From Sclerodactyla briareus (lineage: Eukaryota > Echinodermata > Holothuroidea > Dendrochirotida > Sclerodactylidae), in assembly GCA_026419785.1 (NCBI GenBank), contig JAODTK010001288.1, positions 62,001 through 126,000 on the forward strand: DNA of 64,000 bases, given 5' to 3'. Positions 13,540 to 24,809 of this stretch are shown piece after piece. Made by a program: the position numbers and the translations under genes. The notes beneath the pieces are model-generated. The model was not told the origin of the DNA. It searched no databases and saw only the letters and a program-made list of their open reading frames with translations. Positions within the stretch are counted from its first letter, which is position 1. The number at the start of each line of letters is the position of its first letter.

Positions 13540-13743
13540 ACATACACAATTTCATCGAGATCGGCCGCACCGTTTCTGAGAAAACCCTCTAACGAAAAGT
13601 GGACATACATATATTAACCCCCCTCCCCCTCCACCTAACACATACACACCCACCTACACATAATACTCCTCATACATACATACATACATACTACATCCAT
13701 ACATACATACATACCTACATCCATACATACATACATACATACA
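13540..13743. repeat. Repeat tail: GATCGGCC..CCGTTTCTGAGAAAA followed by (CATA)n
   Basis: TTTCATCGAGATCGGCC(G)CACCGTTTCTGAGAAAA is a type of sequence common just before a tetranucleotide microsatellite at one end of invertebrate interspersed repeats. Here it leads to poly-C, CACAC-rich sequence and a clean (CATA)n tract at 13674-13743. It most likely closes the tandem-array element that begins near 12.69 kb. Confidence 0.6.
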
Positions 13744-14842
13744 CGACAAAGTGATCGCTATTCCCGCCCTACTTGTTCACAGGCGAGACCAAACCCTGTA
13801 ATCAGTGATATGGAATCGTCCCTATTCACGTGATATCATTTGGGTTTTGTGTGCTTCGAGGACAGTAAGTAGCTATCCCTAGTAATTAGCGGATCAACTG
13901 AAATGACTACTTCTAGGACGTCTTAAACCGATGGCATCTTACAACTGTTATTTTCTTTTGACCGTATCGATTACTCAACAACTGTAACCTACCGGTAGTC
14001 ATAGACGCAGACGGTCGACATGTTACTGTACTTAACAGACACTTGAACGGTTTAGGATAAGTGACTCTTTTCAAGTAACTCTCTTTTATATTTGGACAAG
14101 TTTCAACATCGGAAAGGCATTCCTGAGAAATTGAAGAAGGAGTTACACTCCGGTCCTTTATTGTTAGGTGTTTCGGGGTCCTTCGGGGGTAATGCTAAAA
14201 ATTCGCAGAACATCTGCAGAATGAACGCAAGTTCAAGTTATATCTAGTGCGAATTAGGTTATATACTAGACTGCAGACAGGGGCGCCAACACTGGGGAGT
14301 AGGGGGGGGTGAACCCCACAACTTTCACGGAGTCTCCGCACGTTTGAATTGATTTTTCCTTCCGAATTTTATACTTCAGGAAGCCAAGTCAAGGCTCTTA
14401 AAAGAACCCTGGCAGAATCGATCGTTGAATGACACCAGCGAAAACTCGCTTCCTCTTCTCCATAGGTACTCGATGATATGAGCAGGGACGTAACTCATCA
14501 CCACCTCCCGGGACCGACATTACCCGTCCTCTCCGAAGGATCCGACCACATTCTCGAACCACGGAGTATCGGGTAATCCAAGTCCTACGTGACTGCGCAC
14601 AGCCGACTGACGAAACTCCTGCATTGCACATCCACGACGAAATCTCTGTAACCGCCAGACAGTTCACTGTATTACAGCGGAACCATGAATGAAGACCTCT
14701 CCCTCGCAACTGCAAGTGTTGCCAACTAGGGAAAAACGTCCCGTGGCTGCTAGAATTCGAACTCGGTATGGTCTGTTTACAAAGCGCCACTGATACTATC
14801 TGCCACGCCATTCTTGTTTATTTTCGTTAACTCAATGAATTG
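13744..14842. other. Intergenic sequence with an unrecognised 137-codon frame
   Basis: No motif recognised. A minus-strand open frame at 14398-14811 (137 codons) lies in a locally GC-rich block and has no domain I can name. The plus strand of the same block is interrupted by stops. It could be a decayed coding fragment of a mobile element; evidence is weak. Confidence 0.3.
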
Positions 14843-15004
14843 GTCTACATATCATTAACACTGGGAACAGTGTTTCAATGAAATTAATTCAGAATCCATT
14901 GTGGTTTGCGTGCAAAGGGGTCACCGACACACTCCGCCTACATAATCGCGTTCGCACACACAGACCATCGCTCTTTACTGCTTCCGACCCCCCCCCCCCC
15001 CCCC
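14843..15004 (+). repeat. Dispersed repeat, copy 2, with internal insertion
   Basis: The blocks of the 10041-10150 repeat recur here in the same order: TCTACAT.ATCATTAACA, GGGAACAGTGTT, AATGAAAT, ACATAATCGCGTTCGCACA, CTTTACTGCTTCCG and a poly-C run. About 45-50 bp are present in the middle (about 14886-14935) that copy 1 lacks, including TCAGAATCCATTGTGG and GTGCAAAGGGGTCACC. Confidence 0.65.
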
Positions 15005-15585
15005 GTCCTTAAAAAGGAGAGAAGAGAACTGTTGATGTTATCACATAGCGGGGACATTTTATTACATTAGGCATGCCAGTTCAAGGCCACTCAACAATTG
15101 AATATCGAATGTTGTGTGACATTGTAAAAGTGGCCAATTCAGCATGGCAGTTCAACGATGGTGACATGTATGGTTGTATAAGGTAAACTTCTGTGAGACT
15201 GTATATCCGGCCTGTATGATGCGCATATTGTCCACCGAATAAAAGCTTCAGCAACAGCCTCGCTCTCTCTATTTATATTGCTGTTGACTGCAAAAACATA
15301 GCAATCTGCGAAATGATCTGTTCCATTCGAAATGCGCATTGTCACATAAATGGATGGTGAATCAGATTACGCATTCCCCGTGATCAGTTGACGATGAGTG
15401 AGGCGTATTGTGAATGCATCAGGCATGATCGCATTCGCGACGTGGTGCGCGAATGGGGGTGACAGTGAAGTCTAATGACGTAGTTCGCCACGCTGCGCGC
15501 TCTCCACCCCCTATCTTCTTTATTGTAGCAAAAAAAGTAACAAAACAAACTCGGTCAAGGACATATATACTCAGTTACCTCATTA
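15005..15585. other. Intergenic
   Basis: No gene or repeat family recognised between the poly-C run and the next microsatellite. Confidence 0.35.
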
Positions 15586-15715
15586 TTACTTATATGATTA
15601 TATGATTATTATTATTATATTAGTATTTATTATTATTATTATTATTATTCTGATATGATTATATGATTATTATTATATTAATATAAGATTATTATTATTA
15701 TTCTACATATTATCA
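15586..15715. repeat. (ATT)n microsatellite with an internal duplication
   Basis: An AT-rich ATT tract contains the block GATATGATTATATGATTATT twice in slightly different form, near 15593 and 15650. It is followed by CTCTCTTTCTCCC. Confidence 0.85.
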
Positions 15716-15854
15716 TTTCCTCTCTCTTTCTCCCTGACAGGGAATTATCAGTTAAATGCAGGCAGACGGACCTCTCGTTGATCGTAATTCACATCGTGAA
15801 TGTTTATTTAACCATTGAGGTATGCACTAGTTTTCGACAAGGGATTTTTATTAG

Positions 15855-16225
15855 ATGCAAGAAGAAACAATCTGTCAACACATGCTGGTCTCAAAGGTTG
15901 AATATACCTGAATAGTATATACCGGTTATGAATTTGCAAACGTTCCCTGGAAATCTTGGAAGAATTCAGAGCACGTATGCCTGAAGTGGTTTACAACCAA
16001 TCTATTCAGCCACGAAAAAAAATCCGTCCCTTTCGAGGCTGACGATGCATGGATGTATTAAGATGCTAGGAACCCATCCATCAACTACATGCTAGTTCTA
16101 AAAGTTGAATACACTTGTTAATTTCTATCATATCTTGTACCGTCCTGAATCAATCTTATACAGGCTATGCACTGAGCAATACGGTTTCCAGGAACTCTGA
16201 AAGAATGCAGAACACGTAATCGGGA
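15855..16225. repeat. Divergent tandem duplication, period about 200 bp
   Basis: The blocks CAAC(A/T)(C/A)ATGCT.GT.TC.AA(A/G)GTTGAATA, then TTCC(C/A)(T/G)GGAA.TCT..AAGAAT.CAGA.CACGTA occur at about 15875-15985 and again at about 16080-16222. Identity is moderate, so the duplication is old. No coding capacity was identified. Confidence 0.45.
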
Positions 16226-16691
16226 CAACGAAAAGATGCTTCTTCCTCGTTCAAGGCATCGGTATAGAAGCAGGAAAACAATAGGATTTTATCTGGCAAC
16301 TCAATTCGGTGAGTGACAATAATTGATTGCTCAATACTGTTGGCAAATCTACGGCAGTGGAATGACATGCGGTGCGGAAAATATTTCCGGGGTGAATTAC
16401 GTGTGATTTGACCCCATTGTCATGGTCCACGAGAAAGTTTGTTTGTCCCTTTGGAAATTTTAGTAGGTTGCGACAGTGCGAGTCGAAAATGCCCGGGTAG
16501 AGTGGTAGAGGTGAATATGAATGAACTCGTTTGTAATCATTACCTACCATGTGATTCGAAGGAAGTGGGGGTAGTAGTAACCTACTACTAGAAAGTCACT
16601 GGAAGTGGAGGCTCTCCCTAAAAAACCAGGGATTGTTGGTTTAGATTAAATGGCTGTTGAACTCTAAATGTCTTTCTTCCATTGTTTGCAG

Positions 16692-16900
16692 CAAAAAATG
16701 GCGATTTACAAAGCTGTAGGTCAGTGTCGGTTGAAAACCCTACTATGGAAAATCCTAATGCTCCAACGTTGACCGTTTTTCAAAGACATTTTCAAGTTCC
16801 TGAGGAGGAGAAGGAAAAGAAAGAACGCCTGATCAAAAGAGACAGTCGACGCCTCCATGTTCGGCGAATAAGAGTGTGTACTCAGTTACGATCCAACTGA
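16692..16900 (+). CDS. Possible terminal exon, unrecognised charged protein
   Basis: A pyrimidine-rich tract ending TTCTTCCATTGTTTGCAG looks like a 3' splice site. From 16692 a frame entered in phase 1 stays open for about 69 codons to TGA at 16898-16900. The peptide is rich in E, K and R in the middle (EEEKEKKERLIKRDSRRL) and has no hydrophobic segment. Purine-rich coding-like composition and the acceptor are the only support. No upstream exon was found and no family is recognised; it may be chance. Confidence 0.25.
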
Positions 16901-17310
16901 GGGTCACACTTTCGAGGTGGTGCGATGTGTGTTCTGTGGTAACTAGCCTATTGTAACCTTTAATCCACCATCGGCAGAATCCTGAGGAGTTGCTCGGAAC
17001 TGTGAGGTATAGTAGCGCAGCGTTCAACATTATTGCTCGATTTGGTCATTCCGTACCGACCTTCTGATTAAAATTCTCATAGGCAAAGCGACCTCGCACC
17101 CCCCCTCCTCGCTGCAGGCCCATTAGTCACAGCCGGCAACAACAGTCAATGAGAAGAGGTACGAATGAAGAAAAAGAAGAAAGAAAAAAACGGTTCGAGC
17201 AAACTATGGTCCACTAGGCATTCGTCCACATTAGTCCGTCATTTCCTTGGGCAAAAACCAAGAAGTATTTCTTGGTCTATAAACCATAACAAAGTGAAGA
17301 TGAAATAGAG
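16901..17310. other. Intergenic
   Basis: Nothing recognised apart from a purine-rich AAAGAAGAAAGAAAAAAA stretch near 17170. Confidence 0.35.
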
Positions 17311-17400
17311 CGTGGTTCCCAACCAGGGGGGAACATTTCCCACCCAGGGTGGAAATTTCAAGATTTCAGGGGAGACCAAAAATGTATACGAGGGTAATCA
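17311..17400 (+). mobile_element. hAT-like terminal sequence (single end)
   Basis: GCGTGGTTCCCAACCAGGGG followed by GGAACATTTCCCACCCAGGG and GGTGGAAATTTCAAG resembles the CAG(T)GGTTC(T/C)CAACC(T/A)GGGG ends of non-autonomous hAT elements widespread in animals. The expected inverted partner CCCTGGTTGGGAACC was not seen downstream, so this is probably a truncated copy and the 8-bp target duplication cannot be checked. Confidence 0.4.
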
Positions 17401-19435
17401 TTTTTGCAGGATTCCGTCTTGTTTACAAACACAATTAACATAGCAAGGTTTAAACCCATCCGGCATCTCCCACCTATAAACCTTCAATTATAATGTAGTT
17501 CATAAGGGGGAAACGGCTTCAAGCGGAATGGCAAAGGGGACATGGGGGAAGAAAAGGGTAGGAACACGGACTAGAGGGTTTATGACAAGAGCCAACAACT
17601 CGTCATCAATGTTGCATCTCTATCTCCCAATAAAATTCGGAAGCCTAATATGGAATCCGGGAAATCGTCTTCTTTTCAAACTAAACAAGACTGCAATGTG
17701 TTTTCACATAATCCTAGATTCATACCCTGGTGGAGACCCCCACGACTCTCTCCGCCTCTACTTCTATAATGTTCGAAAATCAGTGTAGCACTTGACATGA
17801 TATTACGATCCAATATTGCGAATGCTCTATTCAGATTACACTAATAACGCCAAGGTTACTCACCGCCCACGGGTATTGGGAGATATTCATTAAGATATAG
17901 TAGCTCTGAGAGATGTCGTGTGCTCTTCAATGTGGGGTGCAGAATAGGGTGAAGCGTATCGTAGAATTTTACTTCGTCGTGCTATAAACAGTCTCCACTC
18001 AAAATTTGCTAGCTAACGGATCCGACCCTGCCTCGTCCGAATTTCGTTAATGTTCATCTCGGACTGTTTCATTCCCGATGATAAAATCCCACAAAGCGCT
18101 CAACTCCTAGTGACAGTTTTACGTGACTTCGACCCCAGGGGATCATCTGTTTAGATGACCTGTACGTTGATTACTAAGTCAAGTACAAGTTCAAAGCACA
18201 TCATCGAACGGAAAGGGGAAACGGGAAAACGATAGTTGAATGAATATGGTTGAATTCAATCACATTTTTACTCTACTTGAAACCACAACGGATTTCCAAG
18301 AGGGCCACAAAATGACGCCTTGCATCTTTGGAAGATTATTGAGAATGCGCTTGATATGATATTGATTTTCATTGATTCAAAGAGGACAGAGGAACGAGTT
18401 GTTTATAGAATTCCACATGGGGATGCAACCCGTAAAATATAAACGAGTTATGATATAGACCTAATATTTCTGGTTTTTTAAGAAAAGACAGTAATACAAT
18501 TAAACTCGGGAAGACAGATAAGAAATCTTACCTCAAATACAAGAGGCCTACAGGTATTCCCACCAGCTTAAAAATCAAATGTCCTGTGCTACCAGCGTAT
18601 TATAGACGAGATATAAAAGCCGAAACCTTGCCCTGGAATTGCTCCCTGTATCGGACAAACAGAATTCCCTTCTTCAGTCGGAGATAACTGCCACGTCCGG
18701 TGTTGGTCTAGAGGAATTGAACATTGCGATGAGATATTGGGGAGTTTCTTAATTCCACTTACGATCTGATTAGTTCTCCCAGGGTAGGTACCTACTATAT
18801 CCACGTTCCATATCAATGTTTTAACGTCTGCAACAACGGGTGATCGATCAAACTGCGCGACAGGAGATTTTCTCCCGCGTCAACTCCCCGCGCCAATCTC
18901 CCGCGCAACAGTACACAGGTACATGCAGATTTAATGGCTCATGAATTTAAACGAGAAGAACTAGCTCCAGGAATTCGCGCAACTCTCAAAGGAAATGATT
19001 ATTGGTCGTTGTCCCGTAGGTTTCGCCAGTTATGATATTACGGAGTCGTTTAGGGAGGCGGAACCGTCACCGTTCAAGGTTGTGAGGACTGTCGTCGGTT
19101 CACGGCAATCCACGACTCTTCGACTTCTCGACGCCTACCCTCAGTAAAAAGAACAATCAGGCCAGAGCGTTGAATTTGGGCTTTGTTCATCCTTTAAGGT
19201 TGGCCGCACATGAAGATGTGTGTTAACAGGGCCTAGGGCGGTGTTTCTCCTGGAATTTGAAAACAATTCAGGGATTTGGAAGTTGCTGACCTGAGTAGTA
19301 CTTTGGCAAACGCGGGAGGGTACAAACAACAACACAAGTGAATGAAGCACACGTTTAATAACCTTTGTAATTCATTATTACGCACCATTAACTTCTTCTT
19401 TACGTTCAAATTGTTTTGAATGGTTGTATTCTTCA
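17401..19435. other. Intergenic
   Basis: No recognised gene. Short open frames (for example 17528-17788, plus, 86 codons) lack known motifs. A patch at about 18870-18905 repeats CTCCCGCG / CTCCCCGCG / CTCCCGCG. Confidence 0.35.
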
Positions 19436-19610
19436 GTGGATAGGATTAGCTCAGTCGGCAGAGCTCCAGATTGTCGATCGAAAGATAGTGAGTTCGAATC
19501 ACACAGACCGATCAGCTTCTCCGTGCTGTCTACGGCAAGACACTTCATCCTCATGCCACTCAACACTTCCGTACTAAACTTATGAAGACCTATGGAAAAC
19601 TTGTATTAGT
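19436..19610 (+). mobile_element. tRNA-derived SINE fragment
   Basis: The sequence contains an RNA polymerase III box A (TAGCTCAGTCGG, 19447-19458) and box B (GAGTTCGAATC, 19490-19500) 31 bp apart, as in a tRNA-derived promoter. The tRNA part does not close into a clean cloverleaf, and it is followed by non-tRNA sequence: CCGTGCTGTC, then GGCAAGACACTTCATCCTCAT, a block common in tRNA SINEs of marine invertebrates. I therefore call it a SINE rather than a functional tRNA gene. The 3' end is indistinct and no terminal repeat or target duplication was found. Confidence 0.7.
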
Positions 19611-20289
19611 TGATGCTGCATACTCCCGAATTGTCGGAGTGCGTAACAGTTCTATAAAACAAGGTGATATATTACACCCTCGATCAGTAGGAAGGCGGTA
19701 TATTAATTTGATATATGAATACATGTGCAATGTGTTTTCAGTCACGTGAACTTCTGTGCCTGTACAATTGACCTCGACAAACGTCGTGATCTCAGGTCAA
19801 CGTGACCATTACGTATGTTATCACGTTATGCCAATATCAATGTCTGACTGTAAACAGACGAGTTCCGAGGAGGACTGCCTTGGGAGCTATTTCTTGCAGA
19901 TGATTTGGCACTATAATGGCAGGTAGTAAAAAGAAGCTACAGAGAACTGGAGAAGCTGGAGTAGCAAAATGAAATGGAATCAAAGAGACTTAATAATAGA
20001 AGAGTATGGGAGACTAGTAGAGGGATTGAGACAACTTCCAAAAAAAGACAAGAACTGCAAAAATTTATAGCAGGTCAATCAGGTATCCATGCGGTTGTTT
20101 GGTCTGAAAAAAAAATACTAATGAGTGTCCTATTCTTGTCGTTAATACAATAAGGTTTCCGCGAACTTCTTCATTGTGAGTTGCACCACCAGTCATTCCT
20201 TGATAAACAAAACTGGGTAATCAGTACAGTTTTTTTTTTTTTCAATTGTAATTCATTAAACGCATCATTGGAACGAATCCTTTTGCGAT
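19611..20289. other. Intergenic
   Basis: Nothing recognised. A poly-T run (about 20230-20241) immediately precedes the L1-like fragment. Confidence 0.35.
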
Positions 20290-20640
20290 GGCAATAGGCT
20301 TACGCGACCACCTACATTGTGCGTTCTGTCGACGCCACGGAGAGTCAGTATTACACTTATTCTGAGACTGTCCAGTTGTCTCTGGGTTCATTTCAGACGT
20401 TCAACAAATATTCTTTGAAAAGACGGTTTGTATTGTTGAAAGAGGATTTCTTTCTTTGGTTAATGGGATTTCATGATCCATTATCCATACAACTTTCTAA
20501 TATTTCATATGAAATATTTCATTTATTATTATTCGAAATTGAGTGAACAGAATGCAGGTGTTATTCATTTCTTGCGCTACTAAATTTGTTGTAGAAGTGG
20601 AGAGAGATATTTCACAGGATAATTTTCTTTGTTATCTATA
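20290..20640 (+). pseudogene. L1/Tx1-like retrotransposon ORF2 C-terminus (decayed)
   Basis: One frame reads HLHCAFCRRHGESVLHLF, stop, DCPVVSGF, giving C-x2-C-x8-H-x4-C at 20318-20371. This is the CCHC zinc knuckle at the C-terminus of L1-clade ORF2 proteins, where the usual context is LLHLFW.CP. The stop at 20363 is TGA where TGG (W) is expected. A shifted frame then gives FFLWLMGFHDPLSIQLSN, the kind of segment that follows the knuckle in this clade. Only this end of the protein is present; no RT core is seen upstream. The fragment is frameshifted and not functional. Confidence 0.6.
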
Positions 20641-21460
20641 GAGAATCACATGCGTCTTTTAAGACGGCGTATCATTATTTTTGGTGAATTCTGTATGTTT
20701 TGGATCAAAAATCCCATTGATACACACACAGGTATTGTATCGTATTTTATTGTTATATGCGGATTGAATAATAAGCGAGATGGAAGGGAAAAAGCAACGA
20801 CATACTATCACTTTACTGCTTGTAAAATTATTAATCTTTCTTCCTTCACTAAGATGTCAACAAGTGATAGGCAGACTACATGTCTGTTCGAGGTCGCTTA
20901 GAGTCACCTTACAAAACAAAACAAAAAAACTATCGGGACGCAAGCACTGAAGTACCAACGACACACAAGGATGCTTGGCATGTATATCAGACGTTGATTT
21001 CGCGACTGTAATACGTCAGGACAAAATTCTACTCTTCGGCGCACCTTGTACAGGCGCAATTCGTGTGACTCATCGCAGGCCACTTAATATTGAAAAAATA
21101 AATAGCCAACATTTCACTAGCTATCCAATATTACTAATACTGGTTCTAATGGCGATCATGGTCACATGGCCTAACATTATTTCTACAATATCTTGCACAG
21201 GTTAGTGAGACATTTCCCAGGAACTAATGCAACCCTTTGTTGTCTCACTCGTCTTCGAAATGCAACACATGTTACAACTTTCTTCGAAACATAAGTATTT
21301 TACTCTGAGCAGCATTAGGTGAAGCTTCTGAACTTTTCCTTAGCGATATTGTTTGAAGAATCAGGCAAACCTACAGCTAGTACCTCGATTGTATTTTCTC
21401 TCTCTCTCAAATCTGCCATAATTATATCCCCACTTCGGGTGAATATTATGGTTTTTGGCT
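20641..21460. other. Intergenic
   Basis: No clear features. Open frames such as 20629-20901 (plus) may include the last residues of the L1-like fragment but have no independent support. Confidence 0.3.
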
Positions 21461-21507
21461 TCGCCGTCGCTCCCGCCGCCGCCGCGTCCGCGTCCGCCGC
21501 CGCGTTT
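21461..21507. repeat. CpG-rich (GCC)n trinucleotide patch
   Basis: A short GCC/GTC/GCG-rich tract interrupts otherwise AT-rich sequence just before the tandem array. It translates as poly-alanine on one strand and a GRGGG-type run on the other, neither likely to be real protein. Confidence 0.8.
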
Positions 21508-21555
21508 CTGTGAGAGCAATAAAAACTTTTTCTCCAACACTTTGTCCATTTGAGC

Positions 21556-22110
21556 CGAACTTGGCACACATGTCCGCCTAGTGAAATCTCAGATGAGTTC
21601 GAAAGTGGGTGTCGCCACATGAACGGGGTCCGCTACTTTGCATAATTTCCACGATTGAAGATTTTCCCGTTAGCGCAATACTCTTTAACGCTTATCCGAT
21701 CGATCTGAACCTTAGTACACTTGTCCGCCTAGTGGAATCTCGGATGAGTTCGGAATGGGAATCGCGTTGTCACACTGCTGGGGGCCGCTAATTTGCATAA
21801 TTTTCTGCGAAAATTTCAAGGTAGTCGGATTAGAACGAATCTTGGTGGGTAGGGATTATAGTAGATCCCGAAAATGTGGCGGTCATTCAAGGGTCATCAA
21901 GGTCAAAATTGTGAAATTTATGCGATTTCCAAACTTTGTAAGAATTTGAACGAAACTGGTGGGAATGAACTATAGTTGAATCCGAAAAATGTGGAGGTCA
22001 TTTCAAGGTCATCGGAGGTCAAACTTGCAAAATTTATGCGATTTTCCAAACTTTTTCAGATTTGACGAAATTGGTGGATGGGGGCTACATTTGTTCCTCC
22101 CTAAGTTAGA
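21556..22110. repeat. Two adjoining divergent tandem arrays (~152 bp and ~115 bp periods)
   Basis: The first unit contains (A/T)CACATGTCCGCCTAGTG, AATCTC(A/G)GATGAGTTCG and TTTGCATAATTT, seen at 21564 and 21716 (period about 152 bp). The second unit contains GAA(A/T)CTTGGTGG, TCCGAAAAATGTGG.GGTCATT, GGTCAAA.TTG and AAATTTATGCGATTTCCAAAC, seen near 21837, 21952 and 22067 (period about 115 bp). One copy has AGGTCA three times at 21995-22021, spaced 5 and 4 bp. A less similar copy may extend to about 22260. Confidence 0.7.
21995..22021 (+). promoter_or_regulatory. AGGTCA direct repeats, spacers 5 and 4 (DR5/DR4-like)
   Basis: AGGTCA lies at 21995-22000, 22006-22011 and 22016-22021. The consensus half-site of many nuclear receptors is AGGTCA, and DR4/DR5 spacing is used by RXR partners (thyroid-hormone or liver-X type for DR4, retinoic-acid receptor for DR5). 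Whether this repeat is ever bound is unknown. Confidence 0.4.
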
Positions 22111-22260
22111 AGTCATTTCAAAGCCCCATGGGTCAAATTCATATTCATGTGCCTATAAAACATGGATTCCACACAAACTTGGTGGATGCATGAAGTTTGT
22201 TCTTGGTTCTGACCAAAATGGGGGTCTTTATGGGGTGTTAGTTACTTCTTCCCAATGATT

Positions 22261-22660
22261 GCCTCAGAAGTGGGGATATACACGTGGGCAGTTTACCCGC
22301 CTACACATTTTTAGTTTTGCATGGGAATAACTCACCGGCTATCCAGAAAGATGAGCTAAAGAGAACTCAAGAAGGATAAGTCGAGAGGAAGCAACACATT
22401 AGTGAATAGCGACTGGAAAAGGCTCCCGACCAAAACGTAAGCCAATTTGAACGTTGTGATACTGTGATCCTAACAGCCGAAAAATTACGAGGCCCTACAC
22501 AACACAGTTTAACACTTACGCAGTATGGTAGCAGTTCAGTACGGAAAAAAAAAACCAACAACGCAGAGGCGGGCCCAAACGAATAAGGCAGTCTCAACCC
22601 ATGACGAAGTCCATTGCCGATTCTGTTGGACGAGAGTGCGCCAAGGTAACCGATAAGATT
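22261..22660. other. Sequence between array and retrotransposon; possible 5' part of the element
   Basis: No motif recognised. It could be the 5' untranslated region or a very decayed start of ORF1 of the element that follows. Confidence 0.3.
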
Positions 22661-23300
22661 TCGAGGATGAAGGTTCAAAGATTTTTCTCCGTCTCGCTAT
22701 ATCCCAGGCGATTGCAGATAAGCTCGATAGTCTCCTCCGAAGGATCGAAACACCGACAAGAGACTCAACTTATTTGAAACTTGAGTGAGAACAATCGAAG
22801 AAAGGGAGGCCAGATCCGTCATATCAGCAACGCAATCGATGACCCAGCAATTTACACTTTGAGCAGCAGACTGAAATTACGACCTGGAACAAGTTTCTGA
22901 GGGAAAATAACATAGCAAATAACCGTAGCACAGAGACCCAAGATGAGGACACTGATGACATGGTCAAGAAATTACCCGCCGACAAAACACTGAACACCCT
23001 CCTGAAAGGATCCATCGACGGTCTCATTTCGGAGTCTGGAACGCCGCGTGGGAACCGAGCGATCATTGTGAGTTCGTCTCGTCCAGGACTAAAGTGGACA
23101 TCATGAAAGCGAAAAGGAAACTGAAATCTACCAACATTGGGATCCGAGAGGACCTGACCAAGTACAATCTAGCCCTACTGAAGCGAACAAGAGAACACAA
23201 CAGAGTGAAAAACTGTTGGACTGTTGATGGACGGATTGTGGCTCTGGTTCAGATGTCCAACGGAACGGACAGAAAGGCAAACATCCGCAGGTAGTTGGAA
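22661..23300 (+). pseudogene. ORF1 remnant of a CR1/Jockey-like LINE
   Basis: Split over several frames, the plus strand encodes DKLDSLLRRIETPTR, later TETQDEDTDDMVKKLPADKT and then, from 23094, MKAKRKLKSTNIGIREDLTK followed by YNLALLKRTREHNRVKNCWT and VDGRIVALVQMSNG, ending at TAG 23292. The pattern R..LK.....I.EDLTK...LL...R......NCWT.DG.I is the C-terminal block of ORF1 proteins of many invertebrate non-LTR elements, following a coiled-coil region. It lies directly upstream of an endonuclease-RT region on the same strand, so it is probably ORF1 of that element. Frame changes make it non-functional or reflect sequence error. Confidence 0.6.
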
Positions 23301-23559
23301 ACTGGCTACACTGTGAAACCTTGAATGAACATGGAATTGTGAATATGTCCTCTCATAAAACGATATCATAAACCGATTTCATTCATAACTTTATTACGAA
23401 CTCCTCTCCCAAATACTGTTACCCATATTCCCTCACCTAACATACAACTAGCTCACTTTCCAATGTTTGGCGTTTTTGCGATCAGAAATCATAGTTACTT
23501 TCACTAGGCTTTTTCATTTTGTATTCCTGTTGATGTCTCAATATTCCCTCCACCCTTCT

Positions 23560-24340
23560 CTGAGCAATATCCTAATTGCCAAAAGAAAAATTTTACAACA
23601 CATGACCGATCATACTGCTATGATTCTAGAATGCCAATTCCATCTCAATGTATGACATGAGTGATATTTACTATTCTAACAATTCCTGTGCTTGCAACTA
23701 TTACAATGATCGTGGCTGGGTTGCAGAATCCAGGATAACAGCACACCTTCTCTATTCTTCATATTAATATTCGTAGTATAATGAAAAAACAACCCTCTCC
23801 AACTCCCCTATGCAACTATGTCTGCACAGTCAATTAATAATTATAAATTTACATTCATAGCTTTAACTGAAACGTGGTTGAGTGAACATAGCCCCTGTGA
23901 TCTGTTAATGTTGGATGGATATGACTTACTAGTTGATAATCGAGAGCATAGTAGAGGTGGCGGAGTTGCAATTTTGTCAGGAATGATCTAAATGTCAAGT
24001 TACGGCCCGATTTAAATGAGCATTTAAGAAATAGTGCTGAAACCATTTTTGTTGAGATTGAGAATTCTAGAACTAGAAATATTCTCCGTGGAGTGATATA
24101 CCGACCGCCTGATGGACAGGTGAATGGATTCATCATTCATTCAAATGAGAGGCACACCCATCAGGAGTTTTCAGATATGATTACACTCTACTCATTCATT
24201 CCAGTAATTTCTAAGCCTACCAGAGTCAAGGAAATGTCACTTTCTTAATTGATATTATTTTTACTAACTCCAGTGCTGACCAAATTAAGAGTAGTCTGTT
24301 TGAAAAGGATATTTCCCACCACTCTCCTATATTCTGTATT
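23560..24340 (+). pseudogene. AP-endonuclease domain of CR1/Jockey-like LINE ORF2 (frameshifted)
   Basis: The plus strand reads INNYKFTFIALTETWLSEHS and, in the same line, LLMLDGYDLLVDNREHSRGG followed by GVAI, the start of an exonuclease-endonuclease-phosphatase (APE-type) domain with its ALTETWL and RGGGVAI blocks. After a frame change come TIFVEIENSRTRNI and GVIYRPPDG, the next conserved strand (VYRPP). Further on ISKPTRV and LIDIIFTN are split between frames and correspond to the pre-catalytic SKPTR...TLIDLIFTN block. Frames shift near 23985, 24160, 24240 and 24370. The domain nicks target DNA in intact elements; this copy cannot be translated as it stands. Confidence 0.75.
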
Positions 24341-24809
24341 GCAACAAATGGGATAGAGTTCAGGGTACCCTCAGAATATCTTCAAGCATAATACTTCCCG
24401 CAATAATATTGAACGTTCGAAGAATGAGCTTCACAATATTGACTGGTCCTATGTCTGTGATGATTCTAAACCCGAAACAGCCTGTAGTAATTTTTCCGAA
24501 ACAATTATCAATCATTGAGAATTGCTGCCATAAACTGGGTTTTTAAAACAAAAGATTCGAGTGAAAAATCTCATGGATGGGACAAGCGAACTTTTGACCT
24601 CTAGGGGAAAACGAATGTTATACATCAAATAATTCGAAACACCCTACGCCTACTAATAAGTCAATTTATACGAATTTTATGAATAGTCTACGTACTGTTG
24701 TAACAAGATAAAAAAGAATTTCTAGCGGAGTCGTATTGATGAAAATCAAATCAAAAGGAAGGGTTACTGTGTAGAGACTATTGAAATAAGATCCTCCATA
24801 AAGAACAAG

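Noticed and set aside
19447-19500. Functional tRNA gene
   Set aside because: Box A and box B are present but acceptor and anticodon stems do not pair well and the flanking tail is that of a SINE.
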